From Lachnospiraceae bacterium (GTDB taxonomy: Bacteria; Bacillota; Clostridia; Lachnospirales; Lachnospiraceae), in NCBI GenBank assembly GCA_017544285.1, contig JAFYEL010000037.1, forward strand, positions 1 to 40,560: 40,560 nt of DNA, given 5' to 3'. The notes beneath the pieces were generated by a model that made no database searches, had not been told where the DNA came from, and saw only the letters and a program-made list of their open reading frames with translations. Each line of letters opens with the position of its first letter. The first letter of the stretch is position 1. Positions 25,409 through 35,583 of the stretch are shown here, piece by piece. A program made the position numbers and the translations under genes.

Positions 25409-28400
25409 CTATTCTCCGATAAGTTCTTCCATGCCGTCCCAGTCAAGGTCCGAAAGCATTTGGGTCAGCTTATTTACTTTCTTTTCAACATCTGGAGGCA
25501 GCTCACATTCACCCAGCTGGTCAAGAACCATCTCCGTCGCATCGTAGTCCATCTGGGGAATGACCTCAGCAAGCACGGTAAATGCTTCCTTCAGCTCCCC
25601 ATCGGATATGGGCTTTTTATCCTTCTTTTCTTCCTGTCCCTTCAGCCCCTTAAGCTTTTCCTTAAAGACTTCATACTCATCCATGAGTTTATCGGCATTT
25701 GAATCAATATAATCCATATCCTCCTTGTCGCCCGCTGCCTCCAGGGCTGCGGCGGACTCGGAAAGGGACAGCGCTCCTATTATCCTGGCGGAGCTCTTCA
25801 GGGCATGGACCTTTATGGTATACAGCCTGATATTTCCGGATCCAAGGGCATCCCTTATAACCTCTGCGTTTGAATCAATGGTGTCGAAGAACAGGTTAAG
25901 GGCAAATATGAAACCGGGAACACCGCCGGAATTTTTGATGCCGTCAGGCACCGACAGGTCTTCCACATCGTAAAGCCATTTCAGATCCTCCGGTATCTCG
26001 GTGATCTCTTCCACAACATCTGCGGCGGTGGGCTTCTTCATGATCTCCTCGGGGAGATGCTTCATGATGGTGCGTTCAAGAGCTGCGGAATCCACGGGCT
26101 TTGACAGGTATCCGTTGAAGCCCTTCGAAATGTAGAAATCCTCGCCCGCAGTGGCGTTGGCGGTAAGGGCGTAAACCGGAAGATCCGGATCGATCTCTCT
26201 GATCCTGGCCACCGTCTCTATTCCGTCCATGCCGGGCATCATATGATCCAGAAGGACCACGTTGAATTTTGTCTCGCTTATCTCTTTCAGACACTCCTCG
26301 CCGCCGGAGGCAGTGGTGACAAAGACGCCCGTAGCCTTAAGAAGTCCCTTGATGACGCTCAGGTTCATAGGGGTATCATCCACCACCAGAATGTCCGCAT
26401 CGGGTGCCACAAAGAGTGGTACGTAAGGTCCCTTTACAGCCTCTTCGTCGTGTTCCATGAAGACGCCGATGGGAGTTTTGTCCACTATCCGCTGTTTCAG
26501 GGTGAGGATGAATTCCGAGCCCTTGCCGTAGGTGCTCTCGCATGTCAGTGTGCCGCCCATCATCTCTGCGAATCTTCTGGAGATATCAAGGCCCAGACCC
26601 GTTCCCTGGATGGCGCTGTTCTTCTGTTCATCCAGGCGCTCATATGCGGTAAAGAGCTTTTCGATCTCTTCTTCCTTAACGCCTATACCCGTGTCCTTTA
26701 CGGAGAAGCGGAGGGTGCATTCATCGTCATATCTTTCCATCATGGAAACGCCCAGGGCAAAGCCGCCCACGTCGGTGTACTTAAGGGCGTTGGTCAGCAG
26801 ATTGAGCACTATCTGCTTTATCTTTCCGCTGTCACCGTAGAGCCGCCTGGGAAGGATCTCGTCGATGCACACATCGAAGGCAAGCTCTTTCTCGGTACTG
26901 CGCATCCTGATCATGGACACGATGGATCTGAACATATCATGAGTGTCATATTCCTGCTCAACCAGATGCATCTTTCCGGACTCGATCTTTGACATGTCCA
27001 GCACGTCGTTTATGAGGGAGAGCAGGGATTCGGAGGCATTCCTTATATCCATGGAGTAGTTCATCATGGACATGAAATAGGGCTTGGGCACTCCGGTGGC
27101 ATCCTCCCTTAAGGCCATCTCGTTCATTCCCATAATGGTGTTTATGGGGGTGCGGATCTCATGAGACATATTTGCAAGGAATCTGGACTTGGCACTGTTT
27201 GCCCTCTCCGCATCCTCCTTTGCAACTCTAAGCTCGTCGTACTGCCGCTTTACCACGGTCCTCTTAATAATGTTCCATGCAATGATAGACGTGAGGAAAA
27301 TAACAAGCAGCAACGACATCAGTCTGAAGGCAGGCATCTCCATAAGCCTTGCCTTTTTTTCGAACCGGTATACGTTGTCCAGAAGCTCGATCCTGCCGGT
27401 GGAGTCGGTAACCTTTATGTGGAGCTTGTAATTTCCGTATTCAAGCCCGGTGTATTCCAGGGGAGTCAGCTTGCTCCTGCCGGTGTTGACACCCTCGTAT
27501 TCCCTTCCCTCGAAATAGATGTGTACGGTGGGATCCGAGAGTGAGTAGTCGAGCACAGAGGCTGTTATCTTTAATCTTCCGGGAGTTGAGGGAAGCTTGT
27601 AGATACCGGTGGCGTCGGGCTCAAGGGGCTTTTCACCGTAGTACACGGACTGAATGGAAGCCCTAAGGGGTGTTCTGTCCACGGGAAAAGCGTCGGACTT
27701 TATCCTGCAGACCCCGCTTCTGCAGGGTATGTAGAGGTAGCCGTCATCGCTGATGGCGCCGGAGGAATTCGATGTGGGAGAGCCGGGAAGCCCGTTGGCA
27801 ACGGTGTAAAGCCTGTAGCTGTCCACCTTGTCTCTGAGCAGCTCCATCACGTCCACCACATAGAGTCCGTAGGATGAGATGATCCACGCGTCATCTTCAT
27901 GGAACATGATGTCGTAATTGTTGTTGTAGGGGAAGGTGGTTACCTGGGTTATCCTGCCGTTCTGCAGATACTGAAGGGAGTTTGAGGTTATGATCCAGTA
28001 AAGTCCCCTGACCCTGTCTTTTTTGATCCTGCTGATAACATCGCTGGTAAGCCCGTCGTCTCTGCCAAGGCGCCGGATGCTGCCCTCCCTGGGGATCACC
28101 AGAAGGCCGTCTCCGTCACTTCCCGCGTATATATCTCCGTTATCCCCCTCTTCCACCGTGAGGAAAACGGTGTTTTTTATGCCGCTCTCGGCTCCGTAGG
28201 TGGCCGTGACCTCAAAGTTGTCGATCACCGCAAGGCCGTTGTTGGTGCCCACCAGGACTCTGCCGTCTTTGCATACGGTTATGCATCGTATCTTGTCATC
28301 CGGGAGGCCGTCCTTTTCGCCGAAATCAGTGATCCACCCCTCCTTTGAAAGGTGTATAAGTCCTTTGCTTCCGCTGAAGGTGCCGATCCACAGATCGTCG

Positions 28401-29617
28401 GCATTTCCCCTGGCCAGGCAGCGGACCCTTGAGGCACCCGTATGGATCGTCAGCTCGCTTCTCTCCTGTTTACCGCTGCTGTCTATGACGCGCAGGCCGC
28501 TGTCCGTGCCCAGATATGTTTTTCCGTTGTAAAAACATACGGCGTTAACAACCTCTTCGGGGATACCGTATTCTTTATAAAGGTCCTCGAAGCAGTTGGT
28601 AACGATCTTCATGATACCCTGGGTGGAGGATGCGAACCACATATTCCCCTGAAAATCGGAGGTCATCATCTCGATGCCGCTCTTCATGGGAATACCCTCC
28701 AGAAGATGGAACTGGCTGTTCTCATCCAGGTATCCGACCATCTCGGTGGATGCTATCCAAAGGCGGCCGCACTCATAAGCCAGCCAGTGGACTCCCGTAA
28801 GAGGAGCGATCTCTATCCGCTCCATTTTTTCCGCAAGGTCGCCGAAGAAGCCGTGGTAGATCACATTGCTCTCCGTGCCGATGTAAACAAGACCGTCGGA
28901 CCGGGGGTCGGCGAGTATGGATGTGATGTTTTCCATGCCCAGGTTCTCGCCGCTGAAGGCAGCGGTAACACTGCCGTCTTCGATCCTGAATATAAAGCCG
29001 TTCTTTGTCTGTCCGTAGATCCTGCCCCTGGAATCGGAATCCAGCCTTAAGACTCTGTCTCCGTTGATGCGGGGGTCGTCCACTATATGTACTTCCATCC
29101 CGGGATCCACGTAGCATACGCCCGAGGTGGTACCCACGTAAACGTTGCCCAGATTGTCCTCGGCAAAAACCCTGATGGAGGATGAGGGCAACCCCTCCTT
29201 GTAGGTGATGCGGCGGATCTCATCTCCGTCCATGATCGTAACTCCGTCGTCGTTGGTGCCCACCCAGATGCGGGACTTGCTGTCCTCGAAAAGGCCCCGG
29301 CCGTTGGTGAGGCCCCCCGTGTTTTCCATGCGGACAAACTCGGAGCCGTCGTAGCGGATGATGCCGCTGTAGCTTCCGATCCAGAGATAACCGTCCTTTG
29401 CCCCAAGGATGTAATTGGCATCGGAGGTGGGAAGGCCGTTGGAGGCATCATAGATCACCGATGAAAAACCGGCGTTCTCGATCTGCCCGGTGGCTGCATA
29501 GCCGCCGCCCACCATCTCCTCTTCGGTGGCTTCGGGCGCCGCAAAAACAGCCGCGGGAGCCATGAGGAAAGCCAGAACATATATGATTGTGAAAATTGCT
29601 ATCCCTGCTTTTTTCAT
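25409..29617 (-). CDS. Propeller-type hybrid sensor histidine kinase (HisKA-HATPase-REC-HPt)
   Basis: 1402 residues. Seen: signal sequence or N-terminal anchor (residues 1-26); about 14 two-component propeller repeats (patterns such as [41 protein letters not shown]) forming an extracellular double beta-propeller; a Y_Y_Y-type beta-sandwich (about 640-750, ending [12 protein letters not shown]); one membrane helix (about 760-785); HisKA with His819 in NMSHEIRTP; HATPase ([27 protein letters not shown]); REC with Asp1124 ([11 protein letters not shown]); and HPt with His1271 ([10 protein letters not shown]). This architecture resembles glycan-sensing hybrid systems of Bacteroidetes, but the DNA-binding domain is replaced by HPt. 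The phosphate therefore probably leaves to the separate REC protein next door. The ATG lies 4 bases after the HD-GYP gene's stop. The ligand is unknown. Confidence 0.94.
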   Translation of the reverse strand: MKKAGIAIFTIIYVLAFLMAPAAVFAAPEATEEEMVGGGYAATGQIENAGFSSVIYDASNGLPTSDANYILGAKDGYLWIGSYSGIIRYDGSEFVRMENTGGLTNGRGLFEDSKSRIWVGTNDDGVTIMDGDEIRRITYKEGLPSSSIRVFAEDNLGNVYVGTTSGVCYVDPGMEVHIVDDPRINGDRVLRLDSDSRGRIYGQTKNGFIFRIEDGSVTAAFSGENLGMENITSILADPRSDGLVYIGTESNVIYHGFFGDLAEKMERIEIAPLTGVHWLAYECGRLWIASTEMVGYLDENSQFHLLEGIPMKSGIEMMTSDFQGNMWFASSTQGIMKIVTNCFEDLYKEYGIPEEVVNAVCFYNGKTYLGTDSGLRVIDSSGKQERSELTIHTGASRVRCLARGNADDLWIGTFSGSKGLIHLSKEGWITDFGEKDGLPDDKIRCITVCKDGRVLVGTNNGLAVIDNFEVTATYGAESGIKNTVFLTVEEGDNGDIYAGSDGDGLLVIPREGSIRRLGRDDGLTSDVISRIKKDRVRGLYWIITSNSLQYLQNGRITQVTTFPYNNNYDIMFHEDDAWIISSYGLYVVDVMELLRDKVDSYRLYTVANGLPGSPTSNSSGAISDDGYLYIPCRSGVCRIKSDAFPVDRTPLRASIQSVYYGEKPLEPDATGIYKLPSTPGRLKITASVLDYSLSDPTVHIYFEGREYEGVNTGRSKLTPLEYTGLEYGNYKLHIKVTDSTGRIELLDNVYRFEKKARLMEMPAFRLMSLLLVIFLTSIIAWNIIKRTVVKRQYDELRVAKEDAERANSAKSRFLANMSHEIRTPINTIMGMNEMALREDATGVPKPYFMSMMNYSMDIRNASESLLSLINDVLDMSKIESGKMHLVEQEYDTHDMFRSIVSMIRMRSTEKELAFDVCIDEILPRRLYGDSGKIKQIVLNLLTNALKYTDVGGFALGVSMMERYDDECTLRFSVKDTGIGVKEEEIEKLFTAYERLDEQKNSAIQGTGLGLDISRRFAEMMGGTLTCESTYGKGSEFILTLKQRIVDKTPIGVFMEHDEEAVKGPYVPLFVAPDADILVVDDTPMNLSVIKGLLKATGVFVTTASGGEECLKEISETKFNVVLLDHMMPGMDGIETVARIREIDPDLPVYALTANATAGEDFYISKGFNGYLSKPVDSAALERTIMKHLPEEIMKKPTAADVVEEITEIPEDLKWLYDVEDLSVPDGIKNSGGVPGFIFALNLFFDTIDSNAEVIRDALGSGNIRLYTIKVHALKSSARIIGALSLSESAAALEAAGDKEDMDYIDSNADKLMDEYEVFKEKLKGLKGQEEKKDKKPISDGELKEAFTVLAEVIPQMDYDATEMVLDQLGECELPPDVEKKVNKLTQMLSDLDWDGMEELIGE

Positions 29618-29621
29618 CCTG

Positions 29622-31751
29622 TTATACTTCGCGGTTATACTTTCTGAACACGATCTTTATCTCGTCCAGTGAATCCATAAAGGCCTCAACACACTTGGGG
29701 TCAAACTGTGTTCCCTTGCCCTCTTCTATGATGGACAGCGCCTTTTCAAAGGGAAAGGCGGGCTTGTAAACCCTGGCAGAGGTCAGGGCGTCAAACACAT
29801 CCGCCACCGCCATGATCCTGGCGGACAGAGGGATGACCTCGCCGTGAAGCCCCTCGGGGTAGCCCTTGCCGTCCCAGCGCTCATGGTGATAGGCCGCCAT
29901 GTTGCGGGCTTCCTTGAGGTAGTTCTCACCGCCCACGGTGCTGATGGCGTCTTCCATTATCCTTTTGCCGGCAGCAGCGTGGGTCTTCATGATCTCATAT
30001 TCTTCGTCGTTGAGCTTTGCGGGCTTATTCAGAACTCCGTCGGGGATGTTGATCTTGCCCACATCGTGAAGAGGTGCGGAGCGGACCACGTCGGACATGA
30101 ACTTGGGCGTGATCTTTTCGGGGTAATAGCCCTTTTTCTTGAGACCTTCAACGATTATCTTTACGTATGCGGCGGTCTTCTGGATATGAGCGCCTGTATC
30201 GGAGTCACGGTTTTCCACCATGTCTGCCATGGTGATGATAAGTCCGTCCTGCATCTTTGATGTGGAATCCGAGAGCCTGCGGATGCTGCGCATCTGCTCT
30301 GCCTGATCAAGTGTCATCCTGCATATGGATCTGTAAAGCTTTTCGATCTCATCTCCGGTGCGGACCCCGATCTTTCGCAGGTTCTTTACTCTTTTATCCA
30401 GGCTTTCCTGGGTGATGCCGACTTTGGAGAAGGCATCGACGCCCTCGGTGATGGAGTTTATGGGGAGTATTACCTGATACTGCAGCAGCCATATGATAAA
30501 CACCACCAGAAGTATGAAAAATCCCAGGAAAACCGAAATCACCTCGGCCAGGAAGCTGCGCTCCATGGCGTTGAGGCGGCTGATGTCCACATCGGCGCCC
30601 ACGTAGCAGACGCACTTCCCGGAGTCATCATAGACAGGCTCATAGGCTGTCAGCAGGTGACCGAATCTGTCGTTTGTGATGATGGGGTCCACCCGCTCCC
30701 CGGCCAGAAGATCATCGATCTTGTCCTTAAAACCTTCGTCGAACGGGAGCACGGCGCCGATCTCATCGGCGTCTACATTTTCCGTATCAAGGTCGAATAC
30801 CACATGTACTCCGTCCTGTTTGATCTTGTAGACGTAGATGTAGCATATGTCCGTGGAACCGTTGAGCACGCCGGCCAGCAGTTCCTTTGTCTCGGTATAA
30901 CCCTCGGCTTCTTCGCCGTTTTTGAGGAAGTCGTCTATGCGGTCGGCGGGTATTAGCCGGGCTGCGATCTCGGCTGTTCCCTGGGCGATGCGGGTGTGAT
31001 CCCTGATGACCGTCTTGTTGTAGACGGCCATACCAATGCCGGTGGCTGCCACCGCAACGGTTATGAGGGACAGGCCGAAAACGTGGAAAACCTTTGTCTT
31101 CAGGGACATAACGCGGATGCCCTCTTCCGACCCTGTCAGGGCTTCGTCGACGTCCTCGAGGGGAGTCTGCATCCAGCCCGTAAAGGTAAAGAAGTGATAG
31201 CAGCCTTCGGGTATGATCTTTATGATCATCACGGAAAGGATCACCGTGATAGTCTTGTCAGGAAGATCTGTGAGGATGTTTGAGATAATGTTTGAAAGTC
31301 CGGCGCCGAACAGACCGGTTTCGTAGATCACCCCGGCCAGTGGTGCACTGTCAAAATCCAGACCCTCCATGAACCAGGGCATAAGGCAGCCCAGACCGCC
31401 GCCGATAAAGGTAAAAACAAGAATGGAACCCAAACAGCCAATGATCTTTTTGAACCAGCCCCTCTGGGAAAGATTCGCGGCCGCTAAGGCGATCAAAACA
31501 TTGAGGACACCGTAGTAAAGGGCGGTGGGGTCCGAGAAACTCTTTATGATATTTGTGGCGAAACCGACCAGAACACCGGGCAGGTAACCGCCCATGGCGG
31601 CAACCGCAACAGTGCCTACAGTATCGAGGTACAGGGGTGTTTCAAAGGCTGCTGCACCTGCTCCCAAAAGGAGGTTCAGTCCCACCCCGGCCCCGCACAG
31701 CAGCAAAGCTGTTAAATTAGGCCGTTTCCGAAAGATAGATTCTGCTCGCAT
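29622..31751 (-). CDS. HD-GYP phosphodiesterase with ECF-S-like membrane sensor
   Basis: 709 residues, first gene of the five-gene operon. Seen: about six N-terminal helices (10-185) resembling ECF-transporter S components ([36 protein letters not shown]); another helix (about 213-235); an extracellular sensor region (about 240-400); a further helix (about 405-428) and a HAMP-like linker; then a canonical HD-GYP domain: GAHIQKT, LHDVGKI (His562-Asp563), [21 protein letters not shown] and VADVFDAL. All metal-binding positions are present, so it should hydrolyse c-di-GMP, a family-based inference. No ribosome site precedes the ATG, which lies about 4 bases after the predicted transcription start. 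MCPs and kinases next door fit a signalling island. A transport role for the ECF-S part is unlikely without an energising module. Confidence 0.9.
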   Translation of the reverse strand: MRAESIFRKRPNLTALLLCGAGVGLNLLLGAGAAAFETPLYLDTVGTVAVAAMGGYLPGVLVGFATNIIKSFSDPTALYYGVLNVLIALAAANLSQRGWFKKIIGCLGSILVFTFIGGGLGCLMPWFMEGLDFDSAPLAGVIYETGLFGAGLSNIISNILTDLPDKTITVILSVMIIKIIPEGCYHFFTFTGWMQTPLEDVDEALTGSEEGIRVMSLKTKVFHVFGLSLITVAVAATGIGMAVYNKTVIRDHTRIAQGTAEIAARLIPADRIDDFLKNGEEAEGYTETKELLAGVLNGSTDICYIYVYKIKQDGVHVVFDLDTENVDADEIGAVLPFDEGFKDKIDDLLAGERVDPIITNDRFGHLLTAYEPVYDDSGKCVCYVGADVDISRLNAMERSFLAEVISVFLGFFILLVVFIIWLLQYQVILPINSITEGVDAFSKVGITQESLDKRVKNLRKIGVRTGDEIEKLYRSICRMTLDQAEQMRSIRRLSDSTSKMQDGLIITMADMVENRDSDTGAHIQKTAAYVKIIVEGLKKKGYYPEKITPKFMSDVVRSAPLHDVGKINIPDGVLNKPAKLNDEEYEIMKTHAAAGKRIMEDAISTVGGENYLKEARNMAAYHHERWDGKGYPEGLHGEVIPLSARIMAVADVFDALTSARVYKPAFPFEKALSIIEEGKGTQFDPKCVEAFMDSLDEIKIVFRKYNREV

Positions 31752-31761
31752 AATCTATTTG

Positions 31762-31791
31762 ATTATAACACTTTTACCCCCATTCTGTCAG
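31762..31791 (-). promoter_or_regulatory. Promoter of the five-gene signalling operon
   Basis: On the minus strand, CTGACA (31791-31786) and TATAAT (31767-31762) are separated by 18 bases. The predicted start, near 31755, is about 4 bases before the ATG. Confidence 0.65.
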
Positions 31792-31837
31792 CAAAAGCTC
31801 TGTATCTATTTTTGTGTAAAAAATCTCCGGAATGTTT

Positions 31838-31843
31838 TATAAT
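31838..31843 (+). promoter_or_regulatory. -10 box for the PAS chemotaxis gene
   Basis: TATAAT, with only a weak -35 candidate (TGTAAA) 17 bases upstream. No GCCGATAA-type flagellar sigma factor site was seen, so the gene is probably not in a sigma-D regulon. Confidence 0.5.
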
Positions 31844-31892
31844 ATAAGCAGTTTTTTCAATCGTCAGATTTCAAAAGACAGAGGAGGAAGGT

Positions 31893-33305
31893 ATGTTCAA
31901 CAAAAAAGACAATCGGGTTCAGGTACTTGAAGAAGAAATCGCTGCCCTCAGAGAAGAGGTCGAGCAGCAGAAACAAAAGGCGGACAGGCATTATCGTATG
32001 CTCAGATCCGTAAACAATTCCACCCACCTTTCCGTATGGTTCGTCTATTTTGACGAGGAGGGGAACCCCTCAGGCGTGCGCTTCACCGAGGAGATGCGCC
32101 GGACCCTGGGATATGCTTCCCATGAACTGAAGGACAGTGTTGACGGCCTCACGGGCCTGATCCATCCGGAGGATCTGGACAGGGTCATGACGGCATATCA
32201 GAACGCCATCGTAAACCGCAACGCAAAATACGACATAGATTACAGGCTTCAGACAAGGAACAACGGGTACAGGATGTTCCACGCAGCCGGCGAATGCGTC
32301 CGCAGGAACAACGGCAAGCCGGATTTCTTTATCGGCACCTTTACCGACATCCAGGATCAGATAGAGACCAGGGATGTGCTCGAGGTCAGCAACAGGCGCC
32401 AGGATGCGGTGGATCTCATGATGCTGGAGGGTTCCTGGAGCATGGACCTCACCAAGTACGCCATCGACGATCCCTCGTCTCCCATGGTTTTTTCATCCCA
32501 GTTCAAAAATATACTGGGGTATTCAGGTTCCCATGATTTCCCCGATGTGATGCAGTCATGGATCACAAAGATCCACCCCGACGATGTTCAGGGCGCATCC
32601 GAGGCCATGGGCAAACAGCTCTCCGATCCTTCCGGCAAAACCGTCTTCGACATGGAATACCGCATGAAGCACAAGGACGGCGAATACCGCTGGGTGAGGG
32701 CTTCCAGCACCGTTGTATGGTCACATGACAAGCGCACCCCTCTCATGGCTGCCGGCACCATTTTGGACATAACGGAAGAAAAGACAAACCAGCTTAAGTT
32801 CCGGGAGGAAATGGCACCCAAGATCGAATCCCTCAGAAACGGCATCACCGAGGTGGCATCAGCCGTGAGGGCCGCCGCACAGAAGATGAACGATGTCACC
32901 GAACAGCAGTTGTCCATTACCCGGGCCGCAGAAAAGATAGAGGCCTCCGTGGACGCATCCATGGATATCATCAGCAGCATCAAGTCCATTGCTGACCAGA
33001 CCAACCTGCTGTCGCTCAACGCCTCCATCGAGGCCGCCCGTGCAGGCGATGCGGGCCGCGGATTTGCGGTTGTTGCAGGGGAGGTTCAGAACCTGTCCAG
33101 CTCCTCCAAGGAGACAACGGATCACATCTCCGGCATACTCGGGGAAATGAACAAGTCCATAAAGGATATGATAAACAAGATCTCGGAGATCAGCGAAAAC
33201 GTATCCTCCGAAAACACAGAGATGGAAGAGATCAACACCACCATCGAAAAGCTTCACGACTTTGCGAATGAGATCGGTGATATGGTCTCAACCCTTTATC
33301 AGTAA
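31893..33305 (+). CDS. Soluble double-PAS methyl-accepting chemotaxis-type protein
   Basis: 470 residues without membrane segments. Seen: an N-terminal coiled coil (5-30), two PAS domains (about 45-160 and 190-310; each with a PAC-like end such as GTFTDIQDQ and [10 protein letters not shown]), then an MCP signalling hairpin (about 315-470) with the tip pattern [30 protein letters not shown] (described here as the conserved IEAARAG...GRGFAVVA). The two hairpin arms are each about 83 residues long. MCPs control CheA through CheW; here the signal would come from a PAS-bound cofactor or small molecule inside the cell. GAGGAGGAAGG precedes the ATG. Divergent from the signalling operon, convergent with the Cys-rich gene. 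No che genes are in the window, so it may act on a distant CheA or a non-motility output. Confidence 0.92.
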   Translation: MFNKKDNRVQVLEEEIAALREEVEQQKQKADRHYRMLRSVNNSTHLSVWFVYFDEEGNPSGVRFTEEMRRTLGYASHELKDSVDGLTGLIHPEDLDRVMTAYQNAIVNRNAKYDIDYRLQTRNNGYRMFHAAGECVRRNNGKPDFFIGTFTDIQDQIETRDVLEVSNRRQDAVDLMMLEGSWSMDLTKYAIDDPSSPMVFSSQFKNILGYSGSHDFPDVMQSWITKIHPDDVQGASEAMGKQLSDPSGKTVFDMEYRMKHKDGEYRWVRASSTVVWSHDKRTPLMAAGTILDITEEKTNQLKFREEMAPKIESLRNGITEVASAVRAAAQKMNDVTEQQLSITRAAEKIEASVDASMDIISSIKSIADQTNLLSLNASIEAARAGDAGRGFAVVAGEVQNLSSSSKETTDHISGILGEMNKSIKDMINKISEISENVSSENTEMEEINTTIEKLHDFANEIGDMVSTLYQ

Positions 33306-33312
33306 AGTGTAC

Positions 33313-33330
33313 ATGTGATACGCATCACAT
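33313..33330. repeat. Perfect 7-bp inverted repeat between convergent genes
   Basis: ATGTGAT and ATCACAT flank a 4-base centre (ACGC). It could form a hairpin at the ends of both converging transcripts, but has no T-run. The core also matches TGTGA-N6-TCACA, the CRP-type consensus. Confidence 0.6.
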
Positions 33331-33492
33331 CTGGTGTCTTACCACCTTGTATTCATCACCGTCGCGATAGTATGGGCAGGCCTCATGGGACCTGCCCATT
33401 AACCTTGCGTAATCGTCCTCATCCATGTCGGCTTCACAGACGTATTCCTCGTATTCTTCATCATAGGCATAATAAGCACAGTTTTCGCACAT
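33325..33492 (-). CDS. Small Cys-rich protein, 55 residues (DUF6472-like)
   Basis: Starts MCENCAYYAYDEEYEEY and ends DEYKVVRHQM. AAAGGAG lies 8 bases before the ATG, a very good site. Four Cys residues (2, 5, 19, 39), the first two as CxxC, plus a central run of acidic residues, suggest a small zinc ribbon. The pattern (NCxYYxYD, VCxxDMDEDD, CPYYRxGDEYK) matches a family I know from many Lachnospiraceae genomes, I believe DUF6472, but this number is from memory. Function unknown. Its last codons contain half of an inverted repeat lying between it and the convergent chemotaxis gene. Confidence 0.85.
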   Translation of the reverse strand: MCENCAYYAYDEEYEEYVCEADMDEDDYARLMGRSHEACPYYRDGDEYKVVRHQM

Positions 33493-33566
33493 GATCGTTC
33501 TCCTTTGGGATATTGTGTGTCTTATATATCAGATACACCCGCTGAGGTGAGGATCTTTAAACAATT

Positions 33567-34415
33567 CTATTCTTCTTCTATATCTTCGGACTTCCTGTTT
33601 TTCAGCAGAAGTCTGAAAAGTCTGCTGTGATGCAGCAGGAAAACCGATACCAGCAAAAACAGATGGACGTAAAAGACTCCCACTATGTAGTAATTCTTTT
33701 CAAGGAAGAATCCGTTCCCGAAACCGTAATAGCAAAGAGCCCCCGTAAGACAAAGTCCCAGAACAAGCATGAAGAAGTTTGACAATGCCCTTCCCATGGT
33801 CTCCAAAAAGTCCCTGAAGGATGCGTCAAAGTAGATGAAACGGCCCACCATAAGTCCCAGGTAATACATCATCACCGGGCTGTATTCGCTCTCGTCGCCT
33901 ATGCGGTTCAATATCACAAGGATCGCTATGGCGTAAAACATGGCCAGCAGTCTGACGGATGCCTTTTCACCCTTGTCTATGAACTTAAGGGGTATGATCA
34001 GCCTGTCCAGAATGGAATTGAGCACGCAGGAGAGGCAGATGAACAGCAGGAGCACAAAGTCCTTGTAGTCCGTCCAGATGCTGTAAAAGACGGCGTAACC
34101 GCCATCCAAAGCCTCACCGGGCAGATCCGAGAGAAGTGAATAGAGGTGATTCATGATGATGTAGGAGCAGGAGAAAAACATGGCGGTGGATCCGGAGATT
34201 ATCATCTCGAAAAAGAGCTGGATCCTTGCAAAAACCGCTTCGCATCCCTTTCTCTCCCCTTCCTCCTGCGGGCTTCTTTTTTTGAAGCCGGATAATATCA
34301 CCGCAACTCCGGCGACAAGGAAGGCACATATCAGTGTCAGGAGGAGGGATGCCCCCCAGAAAATAAGTTTTTCCTTTACGGTAAAGTCCGGATTAATATA
34401 AGCGTCTATCGTCAT
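33567..34415 (-). CDS. Integral membrane protein of unknown function, 282 residues
   Basis: Start taken at ATG 34415 (MTIDAYINPDFTVKEK), inside the end of the amidase gene (23-base overlap), because the frame upstream of it is the charged shadow of that gene. About six hydrophobic helices are seen (near residues 16-42, 68-90, 112-135, 155-170, 205-225, 240-262), a basic patch FKKRS after the first, and a charged Cys-free tail ending SEDIEEE. No family recognised. Overlap with the amidase gene, which itself carries a C-terminal membrane helix, suggests the two proteins work together at the membrane. Confidence 0.8.
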   Translation of the reverse strand: MTIDAYINPDFTVKEKLIFWGASLLLTLICAFLVAGVAVILSGFKKRSPQEEGERKGCEAVFARIQLFFEMIISGSTAMFFSCSYIIMNHLYSLLSDLPGEALDGGYAVFYSIWTDYKDFVLLLFICLSCVLNSILDRLIIPLKFIDKGEKASVRLLAMFYAIAILVILNRIGDESEYSPVMMYYLGLMVGRFIYFDASFRDFLETMGRALSNFFMLVLGLCLTGALCYYGFGNGFFLEKNYYIVGVFYVHLFLLVSVFLLHHSRLFRLLLKNRKSEDIEEE

Positions 34416-35571
34416 CTCTTTTTCTTGTCCTCGTGTATCTTCTGCGTTTTCTCTTTGCTGCTCTGAGTGCCGCTGCGGTGGCAATAAGCGCTGCCAAAAA
34501 GGCAGCCCCTATGATAATAAAAGAGATACGTTCAATGCCGTGATTTTTTTCGTCCTTTGTTTCTTCCTCAAGGGCTGCCAACCGCGGCTCCTCCTTTGGC
34601 ACCTCCTCTTCAGCCTTCTGTGAAAGGGCGGTGAGCCACAGTGTATTGCTCTCGGTCATGCCGTCAAACAGGTTGTAGACCCTGATGGAAACTCCGGACG
34701 CCCTGCCCGGAGCAAGCTTTGCCTCGCACACAAACTCTTTATCATATTTCCCTTCAAAGTAATCGTATCCGGGTATTCCGATGCGGCCGCTGTAGGTCAG
34801 CCCACCGTCAACCGAATAGTCGTAGTAGAGCAGAAAGGTGTCGTAATCCTCCGCCTTTACGCGGATGTAGGCTGTGTCTCCCTCCAGCTTATCCAGTCCG
34901 ATCTCGCAGTAGTCGGGGTCCGAGGATTTATTGAAGGCATAACTTTTGTCTATGGAAACATTCCTGTTTATCTCGGGAGTCTCGCCGTCTTTTTTCAGTC
35001 CGAAATATCCGGCGATGACCTTTGCATCCGTCTCGGCAAAGTGGCGCAGCTCACTGTCTTCATCGGCATACCCGATGTCCGTTTCGTTGTCCAGATGGCA
35101 GTGCTCCAGGATCACGCAGGGTATATCCAGCAGGGTGGATTCCCTGATTATGCCGTAGTAGTTTGAACCGCTCTTATTAAGCCTGGTCTTTGCCCCTCTG
35201 ATGTAAAGTCCCTCATCCTGCCAGGCGTGCAGCATGGGTATGGCAAAGTCAAAGCCCTTATCCAGCAAGGGCTCCTCCGAGGGTATCCAGACCTCCGATC
35301 CGTAAAGGTCATGATTCGGCGAAGCGTTATAGTGGACGCTGAACATAAAATCCGCGGATACGGATTTTGCGAAATCCGCCCTCTCCTTAAGGGGAAGCTC
35401 CACATCCTCTTCCCTGGTCATAAAGACCTGCACATCATCATAGCCGGAGAGCTCTTTGTACAGATACTTTGCGGTCTGCAGGGTCATGTTCTTCTCGACG
35501 CGCCCGCAGAGATCCTCTATGGTTCCTTCGTTTTCTCCTCCGTGTCCCGGATCTATGACTATTGTGATCAC
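34393..35571 (-). CDS. N-acetylmuramoyl-L-alanine amidase (Amidase_3) with C-terminal membrane helix
   Basis: 392 residues; GTG start with GGAGG six bases upstream. Residues 2-185 are an Amidase_3 zinc hydrolase domain: DPGHGG (His10), Glu26, SVHYNAS (His80), and catalytic Glu156 in ILEHCHLDN. This family cleaves the bond between MurNAc and the stem peptide. A beta-rich region follows (about 205-320), then a charged linker, one hydrophobic helix (about 345-368) and a highly basic tail (KRKRRR...). The catalytic domain begins at the very first residue, so no signal peptide exists, although the substrate is outside the cell; a basic C-terminal tail would place the C-terminus inside. Possible explanations: non-classical export, an intracellular role (for example on spore or recycled wall material), or a divergent function. 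Confidence 0.88.
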   Translation of the reverse strand: MITIVIDPGHGGENEGTIEDLCGRVEKNMTLQTAKYLYKELSGYDDVQVFMTREEDVELPLKERADFAKSVSADFMFSVHYNASPNHDLYGSEVWIPSEEPLLDKGFDFAIPMLHAWQDEGLYIRGAKTRLNKSGSNYYGIIRESTLLDIPCVILEHCHLDNETDIGYADEDSELRHFAETDAKVIAGYFGLKKDGETPEINRNVSIDKSYAFNKSSDPDYCEIGLDKLEGDTAYIRVKAEDYDTFLLYYDYSVDGGLTYSGRIGIPGYDYFEGKYDKEFVCEAKLAPGRASGVSIRVYNLFDGMTESNTLWLTALSQKAEEEVPKEEPRLAALEEETKDEKNHGIERISFIIIGAAFLAALIATAAALRAAKRKRRRYTRTRKRDDDRRLY

Positions 35572-35583
35572 GTTGTTCCTCCG

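Noticed and set aside
31840..31892. Possible c-di-GMP riboswitch before the PAS chemotaxis gene
   Set aside because: Only about 50 bases of leader, without the conserved stems; considered because of the HD-GYP neighbours.
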